A DNA stretch of 64,000 nt from Marinomonas algarum (GTDB taxonomy: Bacteria > Pseudomonadota > Gammaproteobacteria > Pseudomonadales > Marinomonadaceae): positions 124,001-188,000 of the forward strand of contig NZ_JAJATW010000004.1 of NCBI RefSeq assembly GCF_020532605.1, read 5' to 3'. The notes below the pieces were generated by a model, which was not told the origin of the DNA, did no database searches, and saw only the letters and a list, made by a program, of their open reading frames with translations. The position numbers and the translations under genes are program-made. Within the stretch, counting starts at the first letter, position 1. Every line of letters begins with the position of its first letter. Shown here piece after piece: positions 45,602-53,787 of the stretch.

Positions 45602-46963
45602 ATGACCCAGGACATCGTAATTCTTGCTGCCGGAAAAGGCAGCCGAATGAAATCCACTTTTTCTAAGGTATTGCATAAAGTGGGCGGCATTGCCATGGTG
45701 AAAAGAGTGTTGGCAACGGCGAAGATGTTACCTGAGTCCACCTTGCACCTTGTGGTGGGTCATCAAGGCGAACAAGTGGAAAAAGAATGTCAGGATTTCT
45801 CAGCCAATATTGTATGGCAAGACAACCCTCAAGGCACAGGTGATGCACTGCGTCGCGTTGCGCCTTTTTTGCAAAGCGAAGGGGCGACGTTAACGCTGTA
45901 CGGTGATGTGCCTTTAATTCGCTCTTCTACGCTGGAAAAAATGACGTCCTTGTCGACACCCAATACCTTGGTGTTGCTGACGATCAACTTAGACAACCCA
46001 ACAGGGTATGGCCGTATTGTTCGCGATGAGAAGGGGCAAGTCTGTGCGATTGTCGAACAAAAAGATGCGACATCTGAGCAACTGGCCATAACAGAAGTCA
46101 ATACTGGCATTCTTTTGGCCCCAAATGCCCATTTACAGGGGTGGTTAGCGTCACTCGACAACAACAATGCGCAAGGCGAATATTATCTAACAGACGTGAT
46201 AGCGATGGCGGCTAGAGACGGTGTGGAGATTGTTACTGTTAACCCAGAGAACGAAGCTGAAGTCGCTGGTGTCAACGATCGAGTTCAGTTGGCGGCGTTA
46301 GAGCGTGAGTTGCAACAGCAGACGGCACGACAACTGATGCAAAACGGAGCGACATTATTAGATCCTGCACGCATTGATGTCCGTGGTGAATTGACCACAG
46401 GGCAAGACGTTGTTATCGATGTGAATTGCGTATTTGAAGGCAAAGTCACCTTAGGCGATGGCGTTGAGATCGGCCCAAATTGTCATTTGAAAAATTGCAC
46501 GGTGGGTGACAATACGGTGATTAAGAGCAACAGCATGATTGATGAAAGCCAAGTGGGCGAACACTGTGATATTGGCCCTTTTGCTCGCTTACGACCAGGA
46601 ACACAACTGGCGAATAAAGCCAAAATTGGCAACTTTGTAGAAACTAAAAAAGCCATTATTGGTGAAGGCAGTAAGGTGAACCATCTAAGCTATATTGGCG
46701 ACACTCAAATGGGTGCGAACGTGAATGTAGGGGCCGGCACCATTACTTGTAACTATGATGGTGTGAATAAATATAAGACACAAATTGATGATGGTGTTTT
46801 TGTGGGCTCTAATTCTTCCTTAGTCGCGCCTGTTCATGTGTCACAAGGTGCCACGATCGCTGCAGGCTCTACTATTACAAAAAAAGTAGAAGCGGAGCAA
46901 TTGGCTTTTGCGCGAGCTCGACAAACCAACAAAGACAACTGGCCTCGTCCAGCAAAGAAGTAA
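45602..46963 (+). CDS. glmU: Bifunctional GlcNAc-1-P uridyltransferase / GlcN-1-P acetyltransferase
   Basis: Makes UDP-GlcNAc, the precursor of peptidoglycan and lipopolysaccharide. It has 453 residues. The N-terminal uridyltransferase domain (1-230) has LAAGKGSRMKS, QGTGDAL and YGDVPLI. The C-terminal left-handed beta-helix (about 250-453) has hexapeptide repeats, RPGTQL and NVGAGTITCNYDG. It precedes glmS as in enterics, but a hairpin with T-tract lies between them. Confidence 0.97.
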   Translation: MTQDIVILAAGKGSRMKSTFSKVLHKVGGIAMVKRVLATAKMLPESTLHLVVGHQGEQVEKECQDFSANIVWQDNPQGTGDALRRVAPFLQSEGATLTLYGDVPLIRSSTLEKMTSLSTPNTLVLLTINLDNPTGYGRIVRDEKGQVCAIVEQKDATSEQLAITEVNTGILLAPNAHLQGWLASLDNNNAQGEYYLTDVIAMAARDGVEIVTVNPENEAEVAGVNDRVQLAALERELQQQTARQLMQNGATLLDPARIDVRGELTTGQDVVIDVNCVFEGKVTLGDGVEIGPNCHLKNCTVGDNTVIKSNSMIDESQVGEHCDIGPFARLRPGTQLANKAKIGNFVETKKAIIGEGSKVNHLSYIGDTQMGANVNVGAGTITCNYDGVNKYKTQIDDGVFVGSNSSLVAPVHVSQGATIAAGSTITKKVEAEQLAFARARQTNKDNWPRPAKK

Positions 46964-46982
46964 AACGAAAAGTGTTTTAATT

Positions 46983-47013
46983 AGGCGGCATATGCATTTT
47001 GTCGCCTCTTTTT
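46983..47013 (+). terminator. Hairpin with T-tract between glmU and glmS
   Basis: Stem AGGCG/CGCCT around a long loop followed by CTTTTT. It probably reduces read-through from glmU into glmS. Confidence 0.55.
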
Positions 47014-47078
47014 ATGGGTATTTTTAATATATTGTGTGTTGAACGATGTTTTAGCACAAAAACAAAAAGGACAGGGTT

Positions 47079-48905
47079 ATGTGTGGAATCGTCGGTGCTA
47101 TTGCTCGTCGTAACGTGGCAAAAATTTTATTAGAAGGTTTGAGCCGTTTGGAATATCGCGGCTATGATTCGTCCGGTGTCGCTATTAATAACTTAGACGG
47201 AGTGTCTTCCCATCGAGCGGTAGGCAAGGTGCAAGCATTACGTGATAAATTCACCGCTGAGCCGCTGGATGGTAAAATCGGCATCGCGCACACTCGTTGG
47301 GCAACCCATGGCAAACCAACCGAAGCCAATGCGCACCCGCATTTTTCTGGTGAAGACTTGGCGTTGGTTCATAATGGCATCATTGAAAACCACGAGCCGT
47401 TACGTCGTGAATTAAAAGCCAAAGGTTATGAGTTCAAATCTGAAACAGACACAGAAGTCATTGTTCACCTTATTCATGATGCGCTGAAAACAGAACCTGA
47501 CTTGTTGAAAGCCGTGCAAAATGTCCTGACAAAACTGCACGGTGCGTTCGCCATTGGTGTGGTGAAGAACGACGAAAACGGTCGTTTTATTGCCGCTCGT
47601 AAAGGCAGCCCGCTGGTTGTGGGCGTTGGTATCGAAGAAAACTTCATTGCGTCTGATCAGTTGGCGTTGTTGCATGTAACAGATCAATTTATCTTTCTTG
47701 AAGAAGGTGATGTGGTTGAGCTTACTCGTGATCAAGTGACTATTTTTGACGAGAAGGGAGAGGTACAAGAGCGCCCAATCAGCGTTTTTAATCACAATGT
47801 TGATGCCACCGATAAGGGAGAATTTCGTCATTACATGATGAAAGAAATCTACGAGCAGTCCAGTGTGATCAGTGCTTGTCTGGAAGGACGCATTAGTGAA
47901 ACGAAAGTATTAACCAGCTGTTTTGGTGCAGAATCTGAGTTCCTAAAAGACATTGAGAATGTGCATATTGTCGCTTGTGGCACCAGTTATCATGCCGGGA
48001 TGGTGGCGAAATACTGGATTGAAGATTTGGCTGGCATTCCGTGCAGTGTTGAAGTCGCCAGTGAATATCGTTACCGCAAAGTGGCTGTGCCTAAGAAAAC
48101 CTTATTTTTAACCTTGTCTCAGTCTGGTGAAACCGCTGATACATTGGCTGCGCTGCGTATGGCAAAAGAGTTGGGTTATCTTACTACGTTGGCAATCTGT
48201 AACGTGCCATCGAGTACATTGGTGCGTGAGTCAGCACTGACGTTATTGACCAATGCTGGACCAGAGATTGGCGTGGCTTCCACCAAAGCCTTTACCACAC
48301 AGTTAACGGCGTTGTTGATTACCAGTGTGGCGATTGCGGTAGAGAATGGGTTGTCTGCAGAGAAAGAGCAAGAGCTGGTGCAAGCCATGCGTTCGCTACC
48401 GGCTTATATCAACGATGCGTTGGCTCAAGATGCTCATATCAAGGTCATTGCTGACCGTTTTGCGAACAAGCACAACGCCTTGTTTCTTGGTCGTGGCACC
48501 ATGTTTCCTATTGCATTAGAAGGCTCTCTCAAATTAAAAGAGATTTCTTATATTCACGCAGAAGCTTACCCTGCCGGTGAATTGAAGCACGGTCCTCTTG
48601 CTTTGGTAGACGAGGATATGCCGATTATTGCGTTGGTGCCACACAACGACATGCTCGATAAGCTAAAGTCTAATTTGCAAGAAGTGGCAGCCCGCGGCGG
48701 TGAATTGTATGTGTTTGCAGATAAAGAGACGGACTTGCACAACGAAGACAATATTGTGTTTACCGAAGTGCCTAAAGTCGACCGCATATTGGAACCCATC
48801 GTACACACAATCCCGTTACAATTGCTTTCGTACCACGTTGCGGTAGTGAAGGGCACCGACGTCGACCAGCCAAGAAATTTGGCAAAAAGTGTTACGGTGG
48901 AATAG
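47079..48905 (+). CDS. glmS: Glutamine-fructose-6-phosphate aminotransferase
   Basis: Converts fructose-6-phosphate and glutamine to glucosamine-6-phosphate, the first committed step to UDP-GlcNAc. It has 608 residues: an N-terminal glutaminase with catalytic Cys after the initiator Met (CGIVGAIARR) and two SIS sugar isomerase domains (CGTSYHAGMVAKYW, SQSGETADTLAALR, GRGTMFPIALEGSLKLKEISY), ending LAKSVTVE. AAAAAGGACAG lies before ATG 47079. No glmS ribozyme was seen, as expected for this group. Confidence 0.98.
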   Translation: MCGIVGAIARRNVAKILLEGLSRLEYRGYDSSGVAINNLDGVSSHRAVGKVQALRDKFTAEPLDGKIGIAHTRWATHGKPTEANAHPHFSGEDLALVHNGIIENHEPLRRELKAKGYEFKSETDTEVIVHLIHDALKTEPDLLKAVQNVLTKLHGAFAIGVVKNDENGRFIAARKGSPLVVGVGIEENFIASDQLALLHVTDQFIFLEEGDVVELTRDQVTIFDEKGEVQERPISVFNHNVDATDKGEFRHYMMKEIYEQSSVISACLEGRISETKVLTSCFGAESEFLKDIENVHIVACGTSYHAGMVAKYWIEDLAGIPCSVEVASEYRYRKVAVPKKTLFLTLSQSGETADTLAALRMAKELGYLTTLAICNVPSSTLVRESALTLLTNAGPEIGVASTKAFTTQLTALLITSVAIAVENGLSAEKEQELVQAMRSLPAYINDALAQDAHIKVIADRFANKHNALFLGRGTMFPIALEGSLKLKEISYIHAEAYPAGELKHGPLALVDEDMPIIALVPHNDMLDKLKSNLQEVAARGGELYVFADKETDLHNEDNIVFTEVPKVDRILEPIVHTIPLQLLSYHVAVVKGTDVDQPRNLAKSVTVE

Positions 48906-48930
48906 CTCAAAATCGTGTTTTTGAGCTATT
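48901..48930 (+). terminator. Hairpin at the glmS stop
   Basis: AATAGCTCAAAA pairs with TTTTGAGCTATT across a short loop. It overlaps the stop codon and has no T-tract; it may protect the 3' end. Confidence 0.45.
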
Positions 48931-48953
48931 GATTAACCATAAAGGTGTTAACT

Positions 48954-49003
48954 AAAGCCATCTCAACTATCTGATTTAAAGAATAGTTAAGGTGGCTTTT
49001 TTG
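48954..49003 (+). terminator. Terminator downstream of glmS
   Basis: A 17-bp imperfect stem (AAAGCCATCTCAACTAT with ATAGTTAAGGTGGCTTT) followed by T4-6. It marks the end of native sequence before the AFG1-like gene. The rest of the gap to 49184 holds no recognisable feature. Confidence 0.75.
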
Positions 49004-49244
49004 ATATGGCTAGAAAAGATACTGGAATTCATAGGCTACCAGTGTCTACTGGATGTGACAAGGTGAGACTCGAAGGTTAAAAATAAATAATCTCATATGC
49101 AGGGCTTATTCGTATCTTCCTCAGTTATGCTGAATTTTGCGTTCAAGTTGAACGCCAAAACTTAAGTCTCTAATACAAACTCATTTGATATTCATACAAA
49201 AATTTAGGGCACCATACCATCATGTTGATAAATTCTTCAGATGC

Positions 49245-49280
49245 ATGATGAAGGCGATGAAGGCGATGAAAACGATGAAG
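49245..49280 (+). repeat. Four tandem 9-base coding repeats at the AFG1-like start
   Basis: Copies of a GATGAAGGC-like unit encode MKA-MKA-MKT-MKT. They follow ATG 49245 and supply several alternative ATG codons in the same frame. Confidence 0.7.
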
Positions 49281-50744
49281 ACGAAAATAGCACAACATCG
49301 CGTATCCCAGCGATGCTTCTCGGCAGGCCCTGTGGCAGCGGCTTATGAACTCAAGGTGAACGCGGGGGAAGTGCGACGAGATGACGCTCAAGTCGCTCTG
49401 GTGGCAAAATTCGATGCCCTACACGAGTCTCTTGCCTCGCTCCCACCCGTACCCGTACGTACCGACGATCCTACAGAGAACAGCCGTACAAGCAGAAACC
49501 CACTTTCACGGTTACTGGCGCGACCTCTAGCATCCACCCAGTCCTTTCTTCGAAAGAAGTTCCATTTGTGGTCTTATGGTTCGCCACCGCGAGGCATGTA
49601 CATTCATGGAACGGTCGGGGCCGGCAAGAGTTTTCTAATGGATCTCTTTTACGCGTCGGTTACTGAGGATTCTTGCTGTAATAATAACAGCCACAAACAC
49701 GCAACAATTACCAAACGCCGCGCTCACTTTCATGAATTCATGCTAGACGTCCATCATCGAATCTCTGTCTACAAACAGAAGCACCCACGAGGTGATGCGA
49801 TTCCCATCATTGCGCAACAATTGGCACAAGAAGCTCAGCTGCTCTGTTTGGATGAATTTCAAGTGACAGACATTGCCGATGCGATGATTTTGAAGCGACT
49901 GTTTTCACTGTTACTGGATTGTAATGTCGTGGTGGTGGCCACCTCAAATAGATCCCCCGATGCCTTGTATAAGGGAGGCATTAATCGATCTCTTTTTTTG
50001 CCATTCATCGACATGTTGAAACACACGTCCGACATTATTTCCATGGAGGATGCCAGCAAGGATTATCGACTCGAAAATCGAGTGTGTGGCCAATCCTATT
50101 TTTGGTCAAATAAGGATGTTCATGGCGATAATAATGTTAACAACATGCAGGCGCAGTTGGAGGAAATATTTGGTGGCACTGCATCCGAAACTGAGTCTGA
50201 GATCATTCCCGTCCTATCTGGTCGTACCGTCCAGGTTACCCGATTGAATGACCGATGCGCTTGGTTTGACTTTTCCGAGTTGTGCTACCAATCGCTCGGA
50301 GCGGCCGATTATATTTCCCTTTGCGGTCGGTTTCCGGTCCTCATCATAGACCACGTTCCCCAACTGGACGCCAAGCGCCTCAATGAAGCGCGACGATTCG
50401 TGACTCTCATTGACGCCTGTTATGAATCTCACACCCGCTTGGTTCTGGCGGCACAAGTCCCGCTCGACGAATTGTTTGTCGATTTTGAGGCGCAAGTCGA
50501 AAGCAGTGATGGCGATGAAGAATTAGATGAAGAATTAATTGTTAATGAGAAGGGGGGAAACTCGAGTTCTTTTGCGACAACCATGATTCGCACCAAAGAG
50601 GGGAAATATTACGAGTGGTCAGCAACGGGTCGAGTGGGTGTGTCACTAGCACAATTCTCGGCCGCAAATGATCTCGCCTTTTCCTTTCGACGAGCCGCAT
50701 CTCGGTTGAAAGAAATGGGTGGAAAGGACTGGGGACGGCAATGA
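49245..50744 (+). CDS. AFG1/LACE1-type AAA+ ATPase of eukaryotic appearance
   Basis: P-loop ATPase of about 499 residues; bacterial ZapE is about 370. Walker A GTVGAGKS (about 122-129), HFHEFMLDVHHRI, Walker B LLCLDEFQVTDIADAMILKRLF (199 on), sensor VVATSNRSPDALYKGG. Several blocks follow mitochondrial AFG1 rather than ZapE: DEFQVTDIAD, WFDFSELCYQSLGAADYISL, NEARRFVTLID. The N-terminus is basic, without acidic residues until after RCFSAGPVAAAYE, like a mitochondrial presequence. An acidic insert lies near 420-440. CGA, TCG and CTC codons are commoner than in neighbours. No good Shine-Dalgarno exists for ATG 49245 or TTG 49185. AFG1 proteins act in mitochondrial protein quality control; a role here is unknown. 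Confidence 0.85.
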   Translation: MMKAMKAMKTMKTKIAQHRVSQRCFSAGPVAAAYELKVNAGEVRRDDAQVALVAKFDALHESLASLPPVPVRTDDPTENSRTSRNPLSRLLARPLASTQSFLRKKFHLWSYGSPPRGMYIHGTVGAGKSFLMDLFYASVTEDSCCNNNSHKHATITKRRAHFHEFMLDVHHRISVYKQKHPRGDAIPIIAQQLAQEAQLLCLDEFQVTDIADAMILKRLFSLLLDCNVVVVATSNRSPDALYKGGINRSLFLPFIDMLKHTSDIISMEDASKDYRLENRVCGQSYFWSNKDVHGDNNVNNMQAQLEEIFGGTASETESEIIPVLSGRTVQVTRLNDRCAWFDFSELCYQSLGAADYISLCGRFPVLIIDHVPQLDAKRLNEARRFVTLIDACYESHTRLVLAAQVPLDELFVDFEAQVESSDGDEELDEELIVNEKGGNSSSFATTMIRTKEGKYYEWSATGRVGVSLAQFSAANDLAFSFRRAASRLKEMGGKDWGRQ

Positions 50745-50784
50745 CGAAAGGTCTTTGATAGATACAAACTTAAATAATCCCAAG

Positions 50785-50826
50785 ACAGCCTATTTAGGGT
50801 ACAAAAGAACTAAATCGGCTGTTTTG
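50785..50826. terminator. Bidirectional hairpin between the AFG1-like gene and DUF1499
   Basis: ACAGCCTATTTAG pairs with CTAAATCGGCTGT (one mismatch) and is followed by TTTT. It serves two converging genes. Confidence 0.7.
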
Positions 50827-50896
50827 GTGCTTATCCTATAAGTTAATCGTTGCTGGGAGTAACAATAGCTTAATCTCAGTTTCCCTGGGCACTCCC

Positions 50897-51625
50897 TTAT
50901 TTTTCAAATAAACGGATAAACGTTCGAATTCTCTCCGCGTTGACGCCACGGTCACTCCGACCGATTCGCGAGACACTGCGAATATCAACGCGGCTTTTCC
51001 CTTCTACAGACGACACAGCCACGACAACATCATCGACGAACTGATAAACCGAGGTTTTAGCACTGGCTTCAAAGCGTAATGCAGTTTGATCTTCAGCCAC
51101 TATGTCCCACCCCATCTCTTTTGCTACTCTAAGCGCTTCTTTAAAAGCCGCTTGTGGTGATGTATCCGAAAAGATTGGCGCAATATCAGGGTAAGCTTGC
51201 TGCTGAAAAGCCGCGACTTCTGGACCACCATAAACCAACGTATTTTTTGCGCCTTCACGAGACTCATCAAGTACTTGGAAAAGTGGAGGGTTAGTCGTGT
51301 TCGTCGTAATGTCATGAATGGGCGGTACACGCACCGGTGGGTTTATTGTCCCGTAGAGTGTCGGTGCTAATAATGCAATACCCACAACAGCAGTGAAAAG
51401 AGACTTGCCTAAGCCACGGTGGTTTTTTACAACTTGGTAATAAATAACACCTAGAATGCCCAGTCCCAAAACCGCATAGGCAATAGGGTTCATGTAATTA
51501 CGCACCAACCCAAAACCAACAATAGGCTGCCATAACCCTAATCTCGCACCAAACATCATCACGCCAATGGTGAAAACAGCGAAAATAGCAAGCGCGACCG
51601 CCCCCGAACCTAAACGACTTTTCAT
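50897..51625 (-). CDS. DUF1499 family membrane protein
   Basis: Protein of 242 residues with three N-terminal membrane helices (about 8-28, 45-65 and 76-96), then a DUF1499 domain (about 105-240) with VPPIHDITTNTTNPPLF and VDIRSVSRIGRSDRGVNAERIRTFI. The function of the domain is unknown. It lies between the AFG1-like gene and the TetR regulator, on the same strand as TetR but 77 bases after it. Confidence 0.85.
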   Translation of the reverse strand: MKSRLGSGAVALAIFAVFTIGVMMFGARLGLWQPIVGFGLVRNYMNPIAYAVLGLGILGVIYYQVVKNHRGLGKSLFTAVVGIALLAPTLYGTINPPVRVPPIHDITTNTTNPPLFQVLDESREGAKNTLVYGGPEVAAFQQQAYPDIAPIFSDTSPQAAFKEALRVAKEMGWDIVAEDQTALRFEASAKTSVYQFVDDVVVAVSSVEGKSRVDIRSVSRIGRSDRGVNAERIRTFIRLFEK

Positions 51626-51702
51626 GTATATACCTTAATAAATAAACAATAATGATTAGACTGATAAAACCCCAAAAAACAGCTTGAATGGCTGTTATTT
51701 TA

Positions 51703-52290
51703 TTAGCCGTTTTTAGGTGCTAAAAAGGTTGATACAACCTTCAATGAGGACCAAGATTTATGGAATGCCTCTTTTAAGCTAATGTCTGTGTACAACCAAA
51801 GCTCAATACCAGACCAACAACTGGATAACAAAATATCTGACAATATATTCATAGAAAGAGCAGAAGAAAGAGGCCACTTTTTCGACAGAATTGAGCTGAG
51901 TTCATCTCGCATTCTCACCATTTTTTCTAATCTTATCTGACTCATTCTTGGGTGAGTCTCAGCTACTTTCAGAATAACAAGAAGCTCAGATCGGTTAGGC
52001 TCTATCAGCAGGACATGGGCTTGCATAAATTCACGCAAGCAATCCGTGTACTCCCCATCACAGGTGATAAACCGGTCAATCATCTCAGTAGGGATGTGCA
52101 TTTCAGGGCCCATGAGAGCGGCTTCTTTATTAGGGTAATAATTAAAAAAGGTTCTTTGACTAATGCCTAGGTGGTGACTGATGTCCAGCGTAGTGACGTT
52201 ATCAACCCCTTTTTCATTAATTAATTCTAGAGTGGCTCGCTGGATATCTTGAGCCGTCTGCAGGCGTCTTCGCTCGCGCAGGTTTGACAT
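51703..52290 (-). CDS. TetR-family repressor, divergent from the RND efflux operon
   Basis: Repressor of 195 residues with an N-terminal helix-turn-helix (DISHHLGISQRTFFNYYPNKEAAL, about 33-56) and a variable ligand-binding helical domain. It faces the efflux operon across 270 bases containing palindromes suited to dimeric repressors. Regulation of that operon and of itself is inferred from this arrangement, as for AcrR and NalC-type systems. Confidence 0.88.
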   Translation of the reverse strand: MSNLRERRRLQTAQDIQRATLELINEKGVDNVTTLDISHHLGISQRTFFNYYPNKEAALMGPEMHIPTEMIDRFITCDGEYTDCLREFMQAHVLLIEPNRSELLVILKVAETHPRMSQIRLEKMVRMRDELSSILSKKWPLSSALSMNILSDILLSSCWSGIELWLYTDISLKEAFHKSWSSLKVVSTFLAPKNG

Positions 52291-52444
52291 AATTTTTTCT
52301 CTTACTCAATGGTTTCTATATTACTTATTTCACGCCAAAAGGCATGGCGGCACATTATCTGAAACAGTACCGGTTGTAACAACTTTCTGCTTTAAAAGTC
52401 CGTTTTAAACACTTGCATATTTTTTCATAGATTGATGCACCTAA

Positions 52445-52467
52445 TGCAAACTTTGCATATTGTGCAA
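52445..52467. promoter_or_regulatory. Overlapping palindromes, probable TetR operator
   Basis: TGCAAA-C-TTTGCA (52445-52457) is a perfect dyad and overlaps TTGCA-N5-TGCAA (52453-52467). Further TGCA/TTGCAT motifs lie at 52412-52440. They sit about 95-115 bases before the adaptor gene and could cover its promoter. Confidence 0.55.
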
Positions 52468-52560
52468 TGTAATTTAATTGTTTACTACGCTTTTTATTAC
52501 CTACCCTGCAAAAAACATCAAAGAAGCCCCAAGTTACGGCCTAGCCAAGGATATCAATGA

Positions 52561-53784
52561 ATGAAAAATGCTAAAAAATACTGGTTTAAACAAAGCCTTT
52601 TAGTTGTCGCGTTAATCGCATCGCAAGGCGTGAAGGCAGAAGGGCCGTCAGCGGGTGGGCCGCCAACAGCGCAATCTCGTTCTGTTGGTATTATTGAAGT
52701 AGAACAACAAAATGTTCCCATCTTTGTCGAACTGCCTGGTCGGTCTGTCGCCTATGAACAGGCTACTATCAGACCTCGTGTTGAGGGCGTAATCATTGAA
52801 AAGCTTTACAACCCAGGCACACTAGTTGAAAAAGGCACCCCTTTATTTCAACTGGATGACTCCATTTATCAAGCCAATGTTGCAACGTATGCAGCGTCCG
52901 TTGCCGAAGCGAAAGCAGATTTACCGGTTAAACAAGCCGCTTATGACAGAGCGAAGAAGCTAGAAGGTTCTGGTTACACGTCTGATGATGTTGATTCTGC
53001 AAAGTCTTCTTTAGCGTCTGCAAAGGCCACTTTACAGTCTGCTGAAGCGGCATTGAAATATGCCCGTACTCAACTTAGCTGGACAACAATCACAGCGCCA
53101 ATTAATGGTATTGTCGATGTGTCTGATGTGTCATTAGGGGATTTAGTCACCGCAGGCCAAAGCGATCACTTGACCACAGTGACAACGCTAGACCCTATCT
53201 ATGTTGATATGGTAGCACCTGTTGCTGAGGTGTTAAAAATGCGTCGCAATATTGAGAAAGGACTGGTACAAGAAGATCAAAAGCTCTCCGCGACATTACA
53301 GTTAAGTAATGGTGAAACCTACCAAGGCACTGGTATGTTGGTCTCTTCCTCGCCCACTGTCTCCACCACCACAGGCGTGGTCACCGCACGCTTTCAGTTC
53401 GATAATCCAGATCATGTGATTCTGCCAGGCATGTTTATTCAAGGCACCCTGCAACCCGGTACTCAGCAGGCCTATTTAGTGCCTCAAAGAGCAGGCACTC
53501 ATGGTGCGGATGGTAAGTTGTCCGTCTTTGTCGTGAATGCTGAAGGCAAAGCGGAAACCCTTAATCTCGAGACATTTGGCAGTTACAACAATAATTGGAT
53601 TGTCACATCCGGCTTAACAGCGCAACAACAACTGATTGTTGATGGTCAGAAAAACCTAGTAGAAGGCAGCGACGTTGACCCTGTATTGGTGACCATTCAG
53701 CAAGATGGCACCACAGTGGATGTTGATTCGGCCCAATCTTCCGCTCCAGCACACAGTGCGCCAATGACTCAGCTGGAGCAATAA
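52561..53784 (+). CDS. RND efflux system periplasmic adaptor (AcrA/MexA family)
   Basis: Membrane fusion protein of 407 residues that links pump and outer-membrane channel. Signal peptide about 1-26 (GVKAEG). Lipoyl halves (EQATIRPRVEGVIIEKLYNPGTLVEKGTPLF and LSWTTITAPINGIVDVSDVSLGD) flank a helical hairpin; a beta-barrel and membrane-proximal domain follow. No lipobox Cys is present at the cleavage site, unlike AcrA/MexA. It is first of a three-gene efflux operon, with 3 bases before the pump. Confidence 0.93.
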   Translation: MKNAKKYWFKQSLLVVALIASQGVKAEGPSAGGPPTAQSRSVGIIEVEQQNVPIFVELPGRSVAYEQATIRPRVEGVIIEKLYNPGTLVEKGTPLFQLDDSIYQANVATYAASVAEAKADLPVKQAAYDRAKKLEGSGYTSDDVDSAKSSLASAKATLQSAEAALKYARTQLSWTTITAPINGIVDVSDVSLGDLVTAGQSDHLTTVTTLDPIYVDMVAPVAEVLKMRRNIEKGLVQEDQKLSATLQLSNGETYQGTGMLVSSSPTVSTTTGVVTARFQFDNPDHVILPGMFIQGTLQPGTQQAYLVPQRAGTHGADGKLSVFVVNAEGKAETLNLETFGSYNNNWIVTSGLTAQQQLIVDGQKNLVEGSDVDPVLVTIQQDGTTVDVDSAQSSAPAHSAPMTQLEQ

Positions 53785-53787
53785 ACC

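Noticed and set aside
46964-47078. glmS ribozyme in the glmS leader
   Set aside because: The leader is short, mostly occupied by a terminator hairpin, and the ribozyme is known mainly from Firmicutes.
49170-49391. Minus-strand 73-residue frame over the AFG1-like start
   Set aside because: It is the shadow of the 9-base repeats (HRLHRLHH) and has no similarity.
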